From an uncultured Flavobacteriaceae bacterium (GTDB taxonomy: Bacteria > Bacteroidota > Bacteroidia > Flavobacteriales > Flavobacteriaceae): DNA of 64,000 nt. The position numbers and the translations under genes are program-made. The stretch covers positions 434,001-498,000 of the forward strand of contig CAKUPQ010000001.1 in assembly GCA_934675205.1 (NCBI GenBank). Reading direction: 5' to 3'. Position 1 is the stretch's first letter; the number at the start of each line of letters is the position of its first letter. The notes below the pieces were generated by a model. The model searched no databases. It saw nothing but the letters and a program-made list of their open reading frames with translations, and was not told the origin of the DNA. This document shows, piece by piece, positions 17,353 through 26,729 of the stretch.

Positions 17353-18447
17353 ATGAAACTACAACAAATCATTTCGGTTTTAGAACAAATGGCTCCGACT
17401 TCTTATGCAGAGGATTTTGACAATGTCGGGTTATTGGTCGGAAACCCCAATCAGGAGATAAACGGAATTCTCGTTTGCCACGATGCCCTCGAAAACGTAA
17501 TTGATGAAGCCATTCAGAAAAAATGCAATTTGGTGGTCTGTTTCCACCCGATTTTGTTTTCGGGATTGAAAAAAATCACAGGAAAATCCTATGTGGAACG
17601 AGCTGTTATCAAAGCTATCAAAAACGATATTGCGATTTATTCGGTTCATACAGCTTTAGACAATCACAAAAAAGGAGTAAACAAAATTATATGTGATGCT
17701 CTCGGAATCCGAAATCCGAAAATGCTTGTCGAAAAAGAAAATTTTATCTACAAATTAGTAACTTTTGCTCCGAATGATAATGCTAATCAAGTCAGAAATG
17801 CACTTTTTGAGGCAGGAGCCGGAAACATTGGAAATTACGAAAATTGTAGTTTTAATTCCAACGGAAAAGGAACGTACAAAGGCAACGAAGACAGCAATCC
17901 TGTTGTTGGAAAAAAGCACGAATTTATCGAATCAGACGAAATAAAAATCGAGGTTACTTTCGAGAAATATCTGCAGAATAAAATCCTGAAAGCACTTTTT
18001 GAAAGTCATAAATACGAAGAAGTCGCTTACGAAATCTACAAAACCGAGAATAAGCACCAAAATATCGGACTCGGAATGATAGGTGAATTAGAATCCGAAC
18101 AAAACGAAAAAGATTTTCTTTTATTCGTAAAGCAAAAAATGGAATGTGGGGCAATCCGTCATTCAGAATTTTTGGGCAAAAAAGTAAAAAAAGTTGCTGT
18201 TTTGGGAGGTTCGGGAGCTTTTTCGATTGGCTCGGCTATTGCCAAAGGAGCTGATGTTTTGATTACGTCCGACCTGAAATACCACGATTTTTTCCAAGCC
18301 GAAAACAGGATTTTATTAGCCGATATCGGACATTTTGAGAGTGAGAGGTTTACAAAAAATTATATTATTGATTATCTTACGAAAAAATTTCCTAATTTTG
18401 CAGTCGTTTTATCAGAAGAAAATACAAACCCTGTTAAGTACCTATAA
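17353..18447 (+). CDS. Nif3-like dinuclear metal centre protein (YqfO/YbgI family)
   Basis: 364 residues. Nif3 proteins form toroidal hexamers with a two-metal site; their reaction is unsettled although often annotated as GTP cyclohydrolase I type 2. Metal-ligand motifs are visible: VCFHPILFSG in the N-terminal half, YSVHTALDNH, and near the C-terminus DIGHFESER. The middle (about 135-240) holds the inserted PII-like domain found in YqfO-type members, explaining the length above the ~250-residue short forms. The next gene follows after 2 bp, a pairing common in Bacteroidota. Confidence 0.93.
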   Translation: MKLQQIISVLEQMAPTSYAEDFDNVGLLVGNPNQEINGILVCHDALENVIDEAIQKKCNLVVCFHPILFSGLKKITGKSYVERAVIKAIKNDIAIYSVHTALDNHKKGVNKIICDALGIRNPKMLVEKENFIYKLVTFAPNDNANQVRNALFEAGAGNIGNYENCSFNSNGKGTYKGNEDSNPVVGKKHEFIESDEIKIEVTFEKYLQNKILKALFESHKYEEVAYEIYKTENKHQNIGLGMIGELESEQNEKDFLLFVKQKMECGAIRHSEFLGKKVKKVAVLGGSGAFSIGSAIAKGADVLITSDLKYHDFFQAENRILLADIGHFESERFTKNYIIDYLTKKFPNFAVVLSEENTNPVKYL

Positions 18448-18449
18448 AT

Positions 18450-19244
18450 ATGGCAACTAAAAAAGTGGCAACTACCCAAGAATTGACCGTTGAAGAAAAG
18501 CTACGTGCTTTATATGATTTACAACTTATTGATTCTCGCATTGACGAAATCAGAAATGTAAGAGGAGAGCTTCCTTTGGAAGTGGAAGATTTAGATGCGG
18601 AAGTGGCTGGACTTACTACTCGTTTGGAGAAATTAGGACAAGAAGTAGAAAGTATTGAAGAGCAAATCAAAGAAAAAAAGAGTGCTATTGAGGAACATAA
18701 AGTTCTTATCAAAAAATACTCTGAACAACAAAAAGAAGTTCGCAACAACCGTGAATTCAACTCTTTGACCAAAGAAGTTGAATTTCAAGACCTTGAAATC
18801 AAATTGGCTGAAAAGCACATCAAAGAATTTCAAGCGAATATTGCTCACAAAAAAGACGTTATTGCTCAAACTACCGAAAAATTAGAAGTAAAATCAGAGC
18901 ATTTAAAACATAAAAAATCGGAGCTTGATGCCATTATGGCTGAAACCGAAAAAGAGGAAGACTTCCTTATTAAAAATTCAAAAGAATACGAGGCTCAAAT
19001 CGAAGAAAGATTACTTGCAGCCTACAGAAGAATCCGTGAAAACGTGAAAAACGGATTAGCAGTTGTTTCTATTGAAAGAGGTGCATCTGCCGGTTCTTAT
19101 TTCGCCATTCCTCCACAAACTCAAATGGAAATTGCCTCACGCAAAAAAATCCTTACAGACGAGCATAGCGGAAGAATTTTAGTAGATAACCTGCTTGCAG
19201 AAGAAGAAAAAGAAAAAATGAACAAGATTTTTGCTTCGATTTAA
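18450..19244 (+). CDS. Coiled-coil 'zinc ribbon' family protein lacking the zinc cysteines
   Basis: 264 residues. An N-terminal two-helix coiled coil (about 35-185, rich in E/K/Q) is followed by the conserved C-terminal module of the C4-type zinc ribbon (CT398-like) family: GLAVVSIERGASAGSYFAIP and ILTDEHSGRILVDN. In zinc-binding relatives the corresponding positions are two CxxC pairs; here they read SAGS and DEHS, with no Cys at all, so no zinc ribbon can form. It is cotranscribed with the Nif3-like gene and closed by a strong terminator. Molecular function is not established for the family. Confidence 0.88.
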   Translation: MATKKVATTQELTVEEKLRALYDLQLIDSRIDEIRNVRGELPLEVEDLDAEVAGLTTRLEKLGQEVESIEEQIKEKKSAIEEHKVLIKKYSEQQKEVRNNREFNSLTKEVEFQDLEIKLAEKHIKEFQANIAHKKDVIAQTTEKLEVKSEHLKHKKSELDAIMAETEKEEDFLIKNSKEYEAQIEERLLAAYRRIRENVKNGLAVVSIERGASAGSYFAIPPQTQMEIASRKKILTDEHSGRILVDNLLAEEEKEKMNKIFASI

Positions 19245-19273
19245 CAAAACTCAGGCATCAAAAAAATAATTGT

Positions 19274-19309
19274 AAAATCCCGTCTTATTTCTAAATGAGA
19301 CGGGATTTT
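19274..19309 (+). terminator. Terminator of the Nif3-like/coiled-coil operon
   Basis: A perfect 12-bp stem, AAAATCCCGTCT (19274-19285) pairing with 19298-19309, runs into a T tract. Confidence 0.85.
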
Positions 19310-19337
19310 TTGTATAATAGACGTATACTGATATTTC

Positions 19338-19364
19338 GTAGAGACAAGAATGGTCCGTCTCTAC
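19338..19364. repeat. Short inverted repeat GTAGAGAC/GTCTCTAC
   Basis: Perfect 8-bp arms (19338-19345, 19357-19364) with an 11-base spacer, between two convergent terminators. Confidence 0.6.
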
Positions 19365-19383
19365 AAAAAACAAAGCATAAAAA

Positions 19384-19404
19384 AACCCTGCAAATTGCAG
19401 GGTT
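19384..19404 (-). terminator. Terminator of the small repeat lipoprotein gene
   Basis: Perfect 10-bp stem AACCCTGCAA with a one-base loop. On the minus strand it is followed by a T run, 20 bases after the stop codon. Confidence 0.85.
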
Positions 19405-19424
19405 AATTTTTCAGAAGACTGAAA

Positions 19425-19634
19425 TTACTCAGCGATAACTTCTTCTACAGCTTCTTCAGTAGCTTCTACAGCTTCAGTAGCAGTTTCTTCTACAGCTTCT
19501 ACAGCTTCAGTAGCAGTTTCTTCTACAGCTTCGATTGCATCTTCAGTAGTAGCTTCTACTTCAGCGTTAGCATCTTTACAAGAAACTACAGTCATCATAG
19601 CGATTGCAGCTAAACTTAAAACAACTTTTTTCAT
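19425..19634 (-). CDS. Small Glu/Ala-rich repeat lipoprotein
   Basis: 69 residues. A lipoprotein signal peptide (MKKVVLSLAAIAMMTVVSC) is followed by KDANAEVE and a low-complexity acidic tail made of an 11-residue unit (EAVEETATEAV), forming an amphipathic, Val/Ala-faced helix. It has its own -7 box and strong terminator, which suggests a well-expressed monocistronic gene. The overall design (tiny lipoprotein plus heptad-like helix) is reminiscent of Lpp-type proteins, but there is no sequence basis for equating them. No homologous function is recognised. Confidence 0.8.
   Translation of the reverse strand: MKKVVLSLAAIAMMTVVSCKDANAEVEATTEDAIEAVEETATEAVEAVEETATEAVEATEEAVEEVIAE
19462..19527. 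repeat. Two perfect 33-bp tandem repeats inside the small lipoprotein gene
   Basis: 19462-19494 and 19495-19527 are identical 33-bp units (11 codons). Partial copies flank them. Copy number could vary by slippage without changing frame. Confidence 0.85.
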
Positions 19635-19672
19635 CTTACTTTAAATTATAAAGGTTAATTATTAATTCGAGG

Positions 19673-19680
19673 CAAAGATA
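19673..19680 (-). promoter_or_regulatory. -7 box of the small lipoprotein gene
   Basis: TATCTTTG on the minus strand, 38 bases upstream of the ATG. A TTTG at 19695-19698 is 14 bases further upstream, slightly short for a -33 element. Confidence 0.55.
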
Positions 19681-19810
19681 TAACTTTTTTGATTCAAAAA
19701 AATTTTTTACAAAAAATATTTTTATATTCTTAAAAACTGAACTTCAAAAGATTATGACTTCACTCTAACGAGCTTATAAGCGAATCTTGTGCCAAAATAT
19801 TTTTCGAGAA

Positions 19811-21964
19811 TTATTTTTTCTTTTTATTTTTCTTCGGATAAACGATTTTCATTTCGTCAATCAAATGCTTTGCTCCTGCATATTTATCGACAATAAACAA
19901 TATGTATCTCGCATCAACCATGATGTTTCTGCATATTTCAGGATCGTAATGAATATCACTCATTGTTCCTTCCCAAACCCTGTCAAAGTTCAATCCGATA
20001 AGATTTCCGTGTGCATCAAGGGCAGGACTTCCTGAATTTCCTCCCGTAGTATGGTTTCTTGCTATAAAATTTACAGCCATTTTTCCGTCTTTTCCATAGA
20101 TTCCGTAATCTTTTTTGTGGTACAAATCAATCAGCTTTTGCGGAACATCAAACTCATAATCATTCGGAACATACTTTTCCATAACTCCCTCCAAATACGT
20201 TACAGGCTCATATTTTACAGCATCTCTCGGAACATATCCTCCTACTTTTCCATAGGTAATTCTTAACGTAGAATTGGCATCAGGGAAAATTCTCGCATCG
20301 GGAAACAGATCCAGAATCGCTTTCATATACGTGCGTTGCGTACTACTTATTCTCGTGTCGATTTCCTCATATTTCGGATTGATATTCTCAAAGAAATTAT
20401 CGTAAGCTATTTTTACAAAAGCATAAACCTTATCATCGTTGAGTTTTTTGATAACTTCTTGCGAACTTCCCGATAAAAGCTCTTGTAATCCTTCGTACGA
20501 AGTGAGCTTTGAATTTGAATACATATCTTTGGCTAAATCACTGTAATTTAATGATTTAAATTCATTCGGAAGATGTTCGGCCGGTGTTTTTGCAACATAA
20601 ACCGCAATTACTCTTTCAAAAACTTTTTCATCAATCTGTGCATTAAAATTCTTATAAAACCCCTCTAAAGAAGTCAAAGTATTTGCTTTTCGGTCGTTAA
20701 AAGATTGCTCTCCTCGCATATTTAACACTTGTTCCAATTGTTTCAGACGGTAAGCTGTGGTGAGTAATTCCACATTTCGTAGAAATGTTTCCACAAAAAC
20801 CTCATACGAAACAGCCAGATTTTCAACTGCTTTATAATCCTTTTCAAAGTCCGAAAGCAGATTTCCGTATTCTTTTTGTTTGCCTTGTTTGTTTACACGA
20901 GTTGTAAATTCTTTCTCAAAATCGCGTTTTATCTGTAAAGCTCCACTTTTTTCCAAGCCCTGTTTTTCTCCAATCCATTTTTTCCAAGAATTGGCAATTC
21001 GGGCAAATTTAGAAGCATACTGAATCTTGATTTGTCGGTCTGCACGCATATATTCGTCCATTACTTTCAGAGAATTATCACGAATTTCGATTCGGGCAGG
21101 ATTGATGTTGTTAATGGTTTGCTCAACCGCATAAGACGGTAAATATTCCATTGTTCTTCCCGGAAATCCGAAAACCATCGTAAAATCATCTTCTTCGATT
21201 CCACTCAACGAAATCGGTAAAAAATGTTTCGGTTTGTACGGAACATTATCTTTAGAATATTCCGCAGGTTTGTTGTCTTTTCCGGCATAAATTCTGAAAA
21301 GTGCAAAATCTCCGGTATGTCTTGGCCAGACCCAGTTATCCGTATCCGAACCAAATTTTCCGATTGAAGACGGAGGAGCTCCAACCAGACGAACGTCTTT
21401 ATAAACCTCCGTTACAAACAAAACATATTGATTTCCTTCAAAAAACGAACGAATCATTACATTTTGATAGCTTTCTCTTGAATACGAATTCGATAAAGCC
21501 GAAGTATTTGCCTCAATTTTTTTCTGTTTTTCCTGCTCGGACATTGACGAAGTTACTCCGTTTAAAATCGTAGTGGTTACATCGTCAATTTTCACGATAA
21601 ACGTAGCGGTAAGCGATGGATTTGGCAATTCTTCCTCCAAAGACATAGCCCAAAATCCGTCTTGTAAATAATCGTTTTCCAAAGTTGAATGGGCTTGAAT
21701 TTCGCCATATCCACAATGATGATTGGTCAATAAAAGTCCGTTTGGAGAGATGATTTCCGAAGTACAACCTCCTCCAAAATGCACAATCGCATCTTTAATA
21801 CTCGATTTGTTGTGGTTGTAAATATCGGAAGCAGAAATTTTCATTCCGAGTTTTTGCATTTCTTTTTCACGTTCTCCCTCAAGCAAAGACGGAATCCACA
21901 TTCCTCCTTGTTGTGCAAAAGACGAAAACGATACCAAAATAAAAAGTAAACGAAATAGTTTCAT
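19811..21964 (-). CDS. dpp11: S46-family dipeptidyl peptidase, DPP11-type (Asp/Glu-specific)
   Basis: 717 residues with a signal peptide (MKLFRLLFILVSFSSFAQ); periplasmic or outer-membrane associated. S46 enzymes cut dipeptides from oligopeptide N-termini. Catalytic elements: LLTNHHCGYG (His), DNWVWPRHTGDF (Asp region) and GGNSGSPAL, Ser644. Eighteen residues after that Ser is Arg662 (NFDRVWEG). The matching residue is Arg673 in Porphyromonas DPP11 and Gly in DPP7, and it sets acidic P1 preference, so DPP11 specificity is expected. I chose the Met at 21964 because it directly begins the signal peptide; an upstream Met at 21997 would add 11 residues before it. The C-terminus ends in a lysine-rich tail. 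Confidence 0.93.
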   Translation of the reverse strand: MKLFRLLFILVSFSSFAQQGGMWIPSLLEGEREKEMQKLGMKISASDIYNHNKSSIKDAIVHFGGGCTSEIISPNGLLLTNHHCGYGEIQAHSTLENDYLQDGFWAMSLEEELPNPSLTATFIVKIDDVTTTILNGVTSSMSEQEKQKKIEANTSALSNSYSRESYQNVMIRSFFEGNQYVLFVTEVYKDVRLVGAPPSSIGKFGSDTDNWVWPRHTGDFALFRIYAGKDNKPAEYSKDNVPYKPKHFLPISLSGIEEDDFTMVFGFPGRTMEYLPSYAVEQTINNINPARIEIRDNSLKVMDEYMRADRQIKIQYASKFARIANSWKKWIGEKQGLEKSGALQIKRDFEKEFTTRVNKQGKQKEYGNLLSDFEKDYKAVENLAVSYEVFVETFLRNVELLTTAYRLKQLEQVLNMRGEQSFNDRKANTLTSLEGFYKNFNAQIDEKVFERVIAVYVAKTPAEHLPNEFKSLNYSDLAKDMYSNSKLTSYEGLQELLSGSSQEVIKKLNDDKVYAFVKIAYDNFFENINPKYEEIDTRISSTQRTYMKAILDLFPDARIFPDANSTLRITYGKVGGYVPRDAVKYEPVTYLEGVMEKYVPNDYEFDVPQKLIDLYHKKDYGIYGKDGKMAVNFIARNHTTGGNSGSPALDAHGNLIGLNFDRVWEGTMSDIHYDPEICRNIMVDARYILFIVDKYAGAKHLIDEMKIVYPKKNKKKK

Positions 21965-22030
21965 AAATAAAGTTTTTTTTAAGTGTGCAAGATACAATTT
22001 TTTTTAAATAGTCCGAAGCGATTAGTCCGC

Positions 22031-22077
22031 AGTCTGAAGAAGAAAGAACTGATTTTTCAATCAACTGTCTTCAGACT
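22031..22077. repeat. Hairpin upstream of the mrp operon
   Basis: AGTCTGAAG (22031-22039) pairs with CTTCAGACT (22069-22077) and is followed by a T tract. It lies between the divergent dpp11 and mrpA genes, so it may block read-through rather than end a gene. A -7-like TATCTTTA at 22093-22100 lies 24 bases before mrpA. Confidence 0.5.
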
Positions 22078-22124
22078 TTTTTATTTTTTTTCTATCTTTA
22101 CGCTCATTTTAGAAATAAAAGCCA

Positions 22125-24428
22125 ATGCTCACGATATTATTATTGACTTTTGTATTTGCCTTTTTGGTACTTTTTTCAGGGAAGTATATACGTCCTAAAC
22201 ATTACAGATTTGCAGGTTTTTTGCCCCTGTTGCTCTTTATTTATTTTGCGTTTTATCTCGTTACTATTCATTGGGACAAAAGCTATTATTTTGCAAATCA
22301 ATGGATTCCGACTTTAGGGGTTGATTTGAATTTTAAACTTGACGGACTTTCGCTTTTGTTCTCATTGCTCATTACGGGAATCGGGGCTTTGGTCTATTTT
22401 TATGCTTCCTATTATCTGAAAAACCATCCGTATCTCAATCGCTTTTACTGCTACCTTACACTGTTTATGGGGTCAATGTTAGGGCTCGTTTTGTCGGATA
22501 ATCTAATTTCGATATTTGTATTTTGGGAGCTGACGAGCATTTCTTCGTTTTTTCTTATCGGATTTAATAATGAAGAGGAATCCTCCCGAAAAAGTGCACT
22601 TACAGCTCTCGGAATTACAGGTTTGGGAGGGTTTTTTATGTTGGGAGGATTTGTTTTGATTTACAGTATTACGGGCACTTATTCAATAAATGAACTCTTG
22701 ACTTCATCAGAAATCATTCAAAATAATGCTCTTTTTCCTCTTGTTTTATTTTTAATTTTCGGAGGAGCTTTTACCAAATCGGCACAGTTTCCGTTTCATT
22801 TTTGGTTACCCGGTGCTATGCAAGCTCCAACTCCTGTTTCGGCTTACCTACATTCGGCTACGATGGTAAAAGCGGGGATTTATGTTTTAGCCCGATTTTC
22901 TCCTGTTTTGAATGACGGATTTTTGTGGAATAATACACTGATGATTGTGGGAGGAATTACGATGTTATACGGAGCTTTTCACAGTATTTTGCGAACGGAT
23001 ATGAAAGGGATTTTGGCTTATTCTACGATTTCTGCTCTCGGAATCATTGTTTTCTTGTTGGGTATCGGAAACGAATATGCTTTTTATGGAGCGGTTACGT
23101 TTATATTGGTTCACGCTTTATACAAAGCTACGCTTTTCTTGGTAACGGGAATTGTGGATCACGCAGTTCATACCAGAGATATTTCACAAATTTCGGGACT
23201 TCGAAAAGTAATGCCCTTGGTGTTTTTTGCCTCGCTTATAGCTGCTTTATCAAGTGCGGGTGTTCCACTTACTTTCGGGTTTATCAGTAAAGATTTGATT
23301 TATGAAGCTACGATGCACTTTCCGGATTGGGCTTTGTGGGTTACGGGAATTGCGGTTTTGACGAATATATTTTTGGCGTGTTCAGGATTTATGGCAGGGA
23401 TTAAGCCTTTTATCGGAAAACTTCCCGAAAAACATCAGAATACCCACAAACCGAGTGCTTTTTTGTGGATTCCTGTTGTGATTTTGAGTTCTTTGACCTT
23501 GATTTTCGGGTTTTTCCCGATGTTGGCAGATGACGGAATTCTGAAATTTGCTTTTGATTCGGTTAGCAAAATTCCTGCGGAATTATATCTGAAAATATGG
23601 CACGGATTCAATGAAATACTGCTTTTGAGTGGTATCACAATCGTTTTGGGATTGGGGCTTTTCTTATCCAAAAAACACAAGTCGAATGCGTCATTTATAG
23701 AAAAATTCAATTCGGTTGCACCGAAAACGTTGGTTGAAAATTTAGGAGAAAGAACACGGAATTTCGCTTCCCGATACACACGATTTTTCCATAACGGATA
23801 TTTGAGAAATTATCTGATAACGATAATTATATTTACGACTTTGCTTGTCGGATACCGATTGTTTACGACAACTCCGATTGAAGTAAATACCAAAGATTTA
23901 TCAGGATTCCGAATCTATGAGCTAACGATTTTTGTAATGATTATAGCTGCTATCTATTTTACGATTGTAACCAAATCAAGATTAACAGCCATTGCAAGTT
24001 TGGGAATTATCGGATATTGTATCTGTCTGATTTTTGTGTTTTATGGAGCTCCCGATTTGGCAATGACACAATTTACTATTGATACATTAACCGTAGTTTT
24101 GTTCGTATTGGTTTTGTTCAAACTACCTCCTTTTTTGGGTTACAAAAGCAGAGCTGTTAAGGTACGGGATACTATTGTTTCGGTTGCTTTCGGAGGATTG
24201 ATGACACTTATTGCCTTACAGGCACTGGTAAGTCCTGCAACCAAAGAAACGAGCAAATTCTATGCAGACAACGTATATACATTAGCCAAAGGAAAGAACG
24301 TAGTAAATGTTATTTTGGTCGATTTCAGAGGGTTTGATACGATGATAGAGGGAATTGTTCTTTCGATTGCGGCTTTGGGAGTTTATAGTTTATTAAAATA
24401 CACAGCAGGAAATGAAGAATTTGAATAA
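22125..24428 (+). CDS. mrpA: Mrp Na+/H+ antiporter subunit A
   Basis: 767 residues, the large subunit of the seven-protein Mrp cation/proton antiporter, homologous to the NuoL subunit of complex I. The NuoL-like core has LFSLLITGIGALVYFYASYY, the FWELTSISSFFLIGF glutamate-bearing helix, and GGAFTKSAQFPFHFWLPGAM with its conserved Lys, then YLHSATMVKAGIY. The C-terminal 170 residues contain the MbhD- and MbhE-like helices (FYGAPDLAMTQFTIDTL) fused to A, as in standard MrpA. First gene of the operon mrpABCDEFG, all joined by overlaps or zero-base spacing. The role is Na+ export and pH homeostasis driven by the proton gradient. Confidence 0.95.
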   Translation: MLTILLLTFVFAFLVLFSGKYIRPKHYRFAGFLPLLLFIYFAFYLVTIHWDKSYYFANQWIPTLGVDLNFKLDGLSLLFSLLITGIGALVYFYASYYLKNHPYLNRFYCYLTLFMGSMLGLVLSDNLISIFVFWELTSISSFFLIGFNNEEESSRKSALTALGITGLGGFFMLGGFVLIYSITGTYSINELLTSSEIIQNNALFPLVLFLIFGGAFTKSAQFPFHFWLPGAMQAPTPVSAYLHSATMVKAGIYVLARFSPVLNDGFLWNNTLMIVGGITMLYGAFHSILRTDMKGILAYSTISALGIIVFLLGIGNEYAFYGAVTFILVHALYKATLFLVTGIVDHAVHTRDISQISGLRKVMPLVFFASLIAALSSAGVPLTFGFISKDLIYEATMHFPDWALWVTGIAVLTNIFLACSGFMAGIKPFIGKLPEKHQNTHKPSAFLWIPVVILSSLTLIFGFFPMLADDGILKFAFDSVSKIPAELYLKIWHGFNEILLLSGITIVLGLGLFLSKKHKSNASFIEKFNSVAPKTLVENLGERTRNFASRYTRFFHNGYLRNYLITIIIFTTLLVGYRLFTTTPIEVNTKDLSGFRIYELTIFVMIIAAIYFTIVTKSRLTAIASLGIIGYCICLIFVFYGAPDLAMTQFTIDTLTVVLFVLVLFKLPPFLGYKSRAVKVRDTIVSVAFGGLMTLIALQALVSPATKETSKFYADNVYTLAKGKNVVNVILVDFRGFDTMIEGIVLSIAALGVYSLLKYTAGNEEFE

Positions 24429-24861
24429 ACCCAATCCGGCTAATCCGAAATCGGATATGATTATCCTGAAAACCGCAACGAACTATCTGATTCCGTTGTT
24501 GTTGATGTTTTCGGTATTTGTGCTCTTGAGAGGGCATTACCTTTCGGGAGGAGGTTTCGTAGGAGGACTTGTTGCATCAATTGCGTTTGTGTTGCACTCA
24601 TTCGCACATACAACCAAAGAAACGATGAAATTATTCAAGTTTTCGCCAAAAACGCTTATTCCGATAGGTTCTTCTTTGTCAATTTTCAGTGGATTGTTGC
24701 CTGTTTTTTTCGGAAAACCTTTTTTGACAGGACTTTGGCTTGACACACCTGTTGCAGTTATCGGTTCGGTCGGAACAGCTTTGTTTTTTGATTTGGGAGT
24801 TTATCTGGTTGTAATCGGAGTTACATTGACAATTTTGTTTACCATAAAAGAAAACGTATAA
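24412..24861 (+). CDS. mrpB: Mrp antiporter subunit B
   Basis: 149 residues with MnhB-domain features: DMIILKTATNYLIPLLLMFSV, VLLRGHYLSGGGFVGGLVAS and four hydrophobic helices. The chosen ATG overlaps mrpA by 17 bp. An alternative start at 24457 (MIILKTATNYL) matches the usual family N-terminus better and would remove the overlap; I cannot decide between them. Confidence 0.92.
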   Translation: MKNLNKPNPANPKSDMIILKTATNYLIPLLLMFSVFVLLRGHYLSGGGFVGGLVASIAFVLHSFAHTTKETMKLFKFSPKTLIPIGSSLSIFSGLLPVFFGKPFLTGLWLDTPVAVIGSVGTALFFDLGVYLVVIGVTLTILFTIKENV

Positions 24862-25215
24862 ATGGAATTATTATTAGTATTATTAATAGGAATATTATAT
24901 TCGGCAGGGATTTTCCTGATGCTTCGCAGAAGTATGGTAAAATTGCTGCTCGGATTACTGTTGCTCGGAAACGGAGCTAATATTCTTATTTTTTTGATGG
25001 GAGGATTGACCAAAGGGAAACCCCCTATTCTAAAAGATAGCGAAACAGCTTTTACAGATGTCTATGCAGACCCTGTTCCACAGGCTTTGATTCTGACGGC
25101 TATTGTGATTAGTTTCGCACTTACGGCTTTTGCCATTATTTTGCTTAAAAAGGTGTATGCAACAACGGGTTCTGACGATTTGGATTCGTTAAATATCCAG
25201 GATTTAGATATATGA
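24862..25215 (+). CDS. mrpC: Mrp antiporter subunit C
   Basis: 117 residues, homologous to NuoK: three membrane helices with [20 protein letters not shown] and [20 protein letters not shown]. It starts on the base after the mrpB stop and overlaps mrpD by ATGA. Confidence 0.95.
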   Translation: MELLLVLLIGILYSAGIFLMLRRSMVKLLLGLLLLGNGANILIFLMGGLTKGKPPILKDSETAFTDVYADPVPQALILTAIVISFALTAFAIILLKKVYATTGSDDLDSLNIQDLDI

Positions 25216-26729
25216 TAACCAACTTTATACTTGCTCCGATACTTACCCATATGATAACAGCTGTATTACTGTTGTTTTTCTGGCAGAAAGTACAGGCACA
25301 AAAAATCATCAGTATCGTAGGAAACAGCATTGCTTTCCTGCTTTGTATCCGTTTGTTTACAGCTACTCAAAACGAGGGTTTTCTGATTCTTCAGGCTGGA
25401 GGTTGGCAGGCACCTTTCGGAATCACGTTTGTGTCGGATTCGTTCAGCTCGATAATGGTTTTGCTGACAGCTGTTGTGAGCTTGGCAGTCGGAATTTATT
25501 CCACCGCTGCACTGCACGTCAACAGGATAAAGTACGGGTATTTCTTTATTTTTCACTTCCTGATAATGGGGCTTTTGGGGGCATTTCTGACAGGAGATAT
25601 ATTCAATTTATACGTTTGGTTTGAGGTTGTAATTATTTCTTCGTTCGTATTGCTGACTTTGGGAGGAAAGAAAATGCAAATGGAGGCAGGGGTAAAATAC
25701 GTAACGATGAATATGCTTGCATCGACTATTTTCTTAACTGCAATCGGAATTTTGTACGGAATCACAGGGACGCTTAATATGGCAGATTTGTCCTTGAAAA
25801 TAGCAGAAATACCAAATAAAGGAATCGTTTCGGTAACTGCTCTTTTGTTTTTTGTCGGTTTCGGAATCAAATCGGCTGTTTTTCCGTTGTATTTTTGGCT
25901 ACCGTCTTCGTATCATACACCTCCGTCAGCTATTGCTGCGATTTTCGGAGGATTGCTGACCAAAATGGGAGTTTATGCGATGATACGAGTGTTTACGCTT
26001 ATTTTTCAGCCTGACGAATTTATCCGGAATGTATTCATCGTAATTGCCATAATGACAATGATAACGGGAGCTTTGGGAGCCATTAACAAACGAAGTATCC
26101 GAAGATTGATTTCGTATCTGATTGTCTGTCATATCGGTTATCTGATTGCGGGATTGGGACTTTATACCGAATTGGCAATAGTTGGGGTTATTTTTTACCT
26201 GATTCACGATGTGATTGTAAAGAGTAATATCTTGATGATAACGGGAATTATCCAAAAAATACGTGAAACCATTGATATGACTCGCTTAGGAGGATTGGGA
26301 AAAGATTATCCGAAGTTTTCATTTTTGGCTGCGATAGCTTTGTTTTCTCTTGTCGGGATTCCGCCTTTATCAGGATTTTGGCCTAAAATTCAGTTCTTTG
26401 GAGAATCACTCAAAGCAGGAGAATATTTTCTTTTGGGAACGTTTATTGTAGCGAGTTTTGTAACGCTTTTCGTTATTGCCCGAATGTGGTCAGAGGTTTT
26501 TTGGAAAGAATCTCCAAAACCACTTACTGAAGAGATTGACCATTTTGCGAATTTGAATTTTTGGAAAAAATTTGCTCTGATTGCCCCTATAGCCTTTTTG
26601 GCTTTTGTATCTTTATACATTGGTTTCAATGCAGAAAGTGTTTATGAAGTAGCCACAAAAACAGCTCACGAACTGATGAATCCGTCTATTTATATCGATG
26701 CGGTTCTGAATAATAAAATTGCGAAGTAA
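25212..26729 (+). CDS. mrpD: Mrp antiporter subunit D
   Basis: 505 residues, the second NuoL/M/N-like subunit. Signature segments are [20 protein letters not shown] (the key Glu in helix 5), [20 protein letters not shown] (conserved Lys) and [16 protein letters not shown]. It overlaps mrpC by 4 bp and shares TAATG with mrpE. Confidence 0.95.
   Translation: MITNFILAPILTHMITAVLLLFFWQKVQAQKIISIVGNSIAFLLCIRLFTATQNEGFLILQAGGWQAPFGITFVSDSFSSIMVLLTAVVSLAVGIYSTAALHVNRIKYGYFFIFHFLIMGLLGAFLTGDIFNLYVWFEVVIISSFVLLTLGGKKMQMEAGVKYVTMNMLASTIFLTAIGILYGITGTLNMADLSLKIAEIPNKGIVSVTALLFFVGFGIKSAVFPLYFWLPSSYHTPPSAIAAIFGGLLTKMGVYAMIRVFTLIFQPDEFIRNVFIVIAIMTMITGALGAINKRSIRRLISYLIVCHIGYLIAGLGLYTELAIVGVIFYLIHDVIVKSNILMITGIIQKIRETIDMTRLGGLGKDYPKFSFLAAIALFSLVGIPPLSGFWPKIQFFGESLKAGEYFLLGTFIVASFVTLFVIARMWSEVFWKESPKPLTEEIDHFANLNFWKKFALIAPIAFLAFVSLYIGFNAESVYEVATKTAHELMNPSIYIDAVLNNKIAK

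Noticed and set aside
19273..19406. Riboswitch or structured RNA between the two convergent genes
   Set aside because: The hairpins are explained as two terminators plus a short inverted repeat; no conserved riboswitch core is visible.
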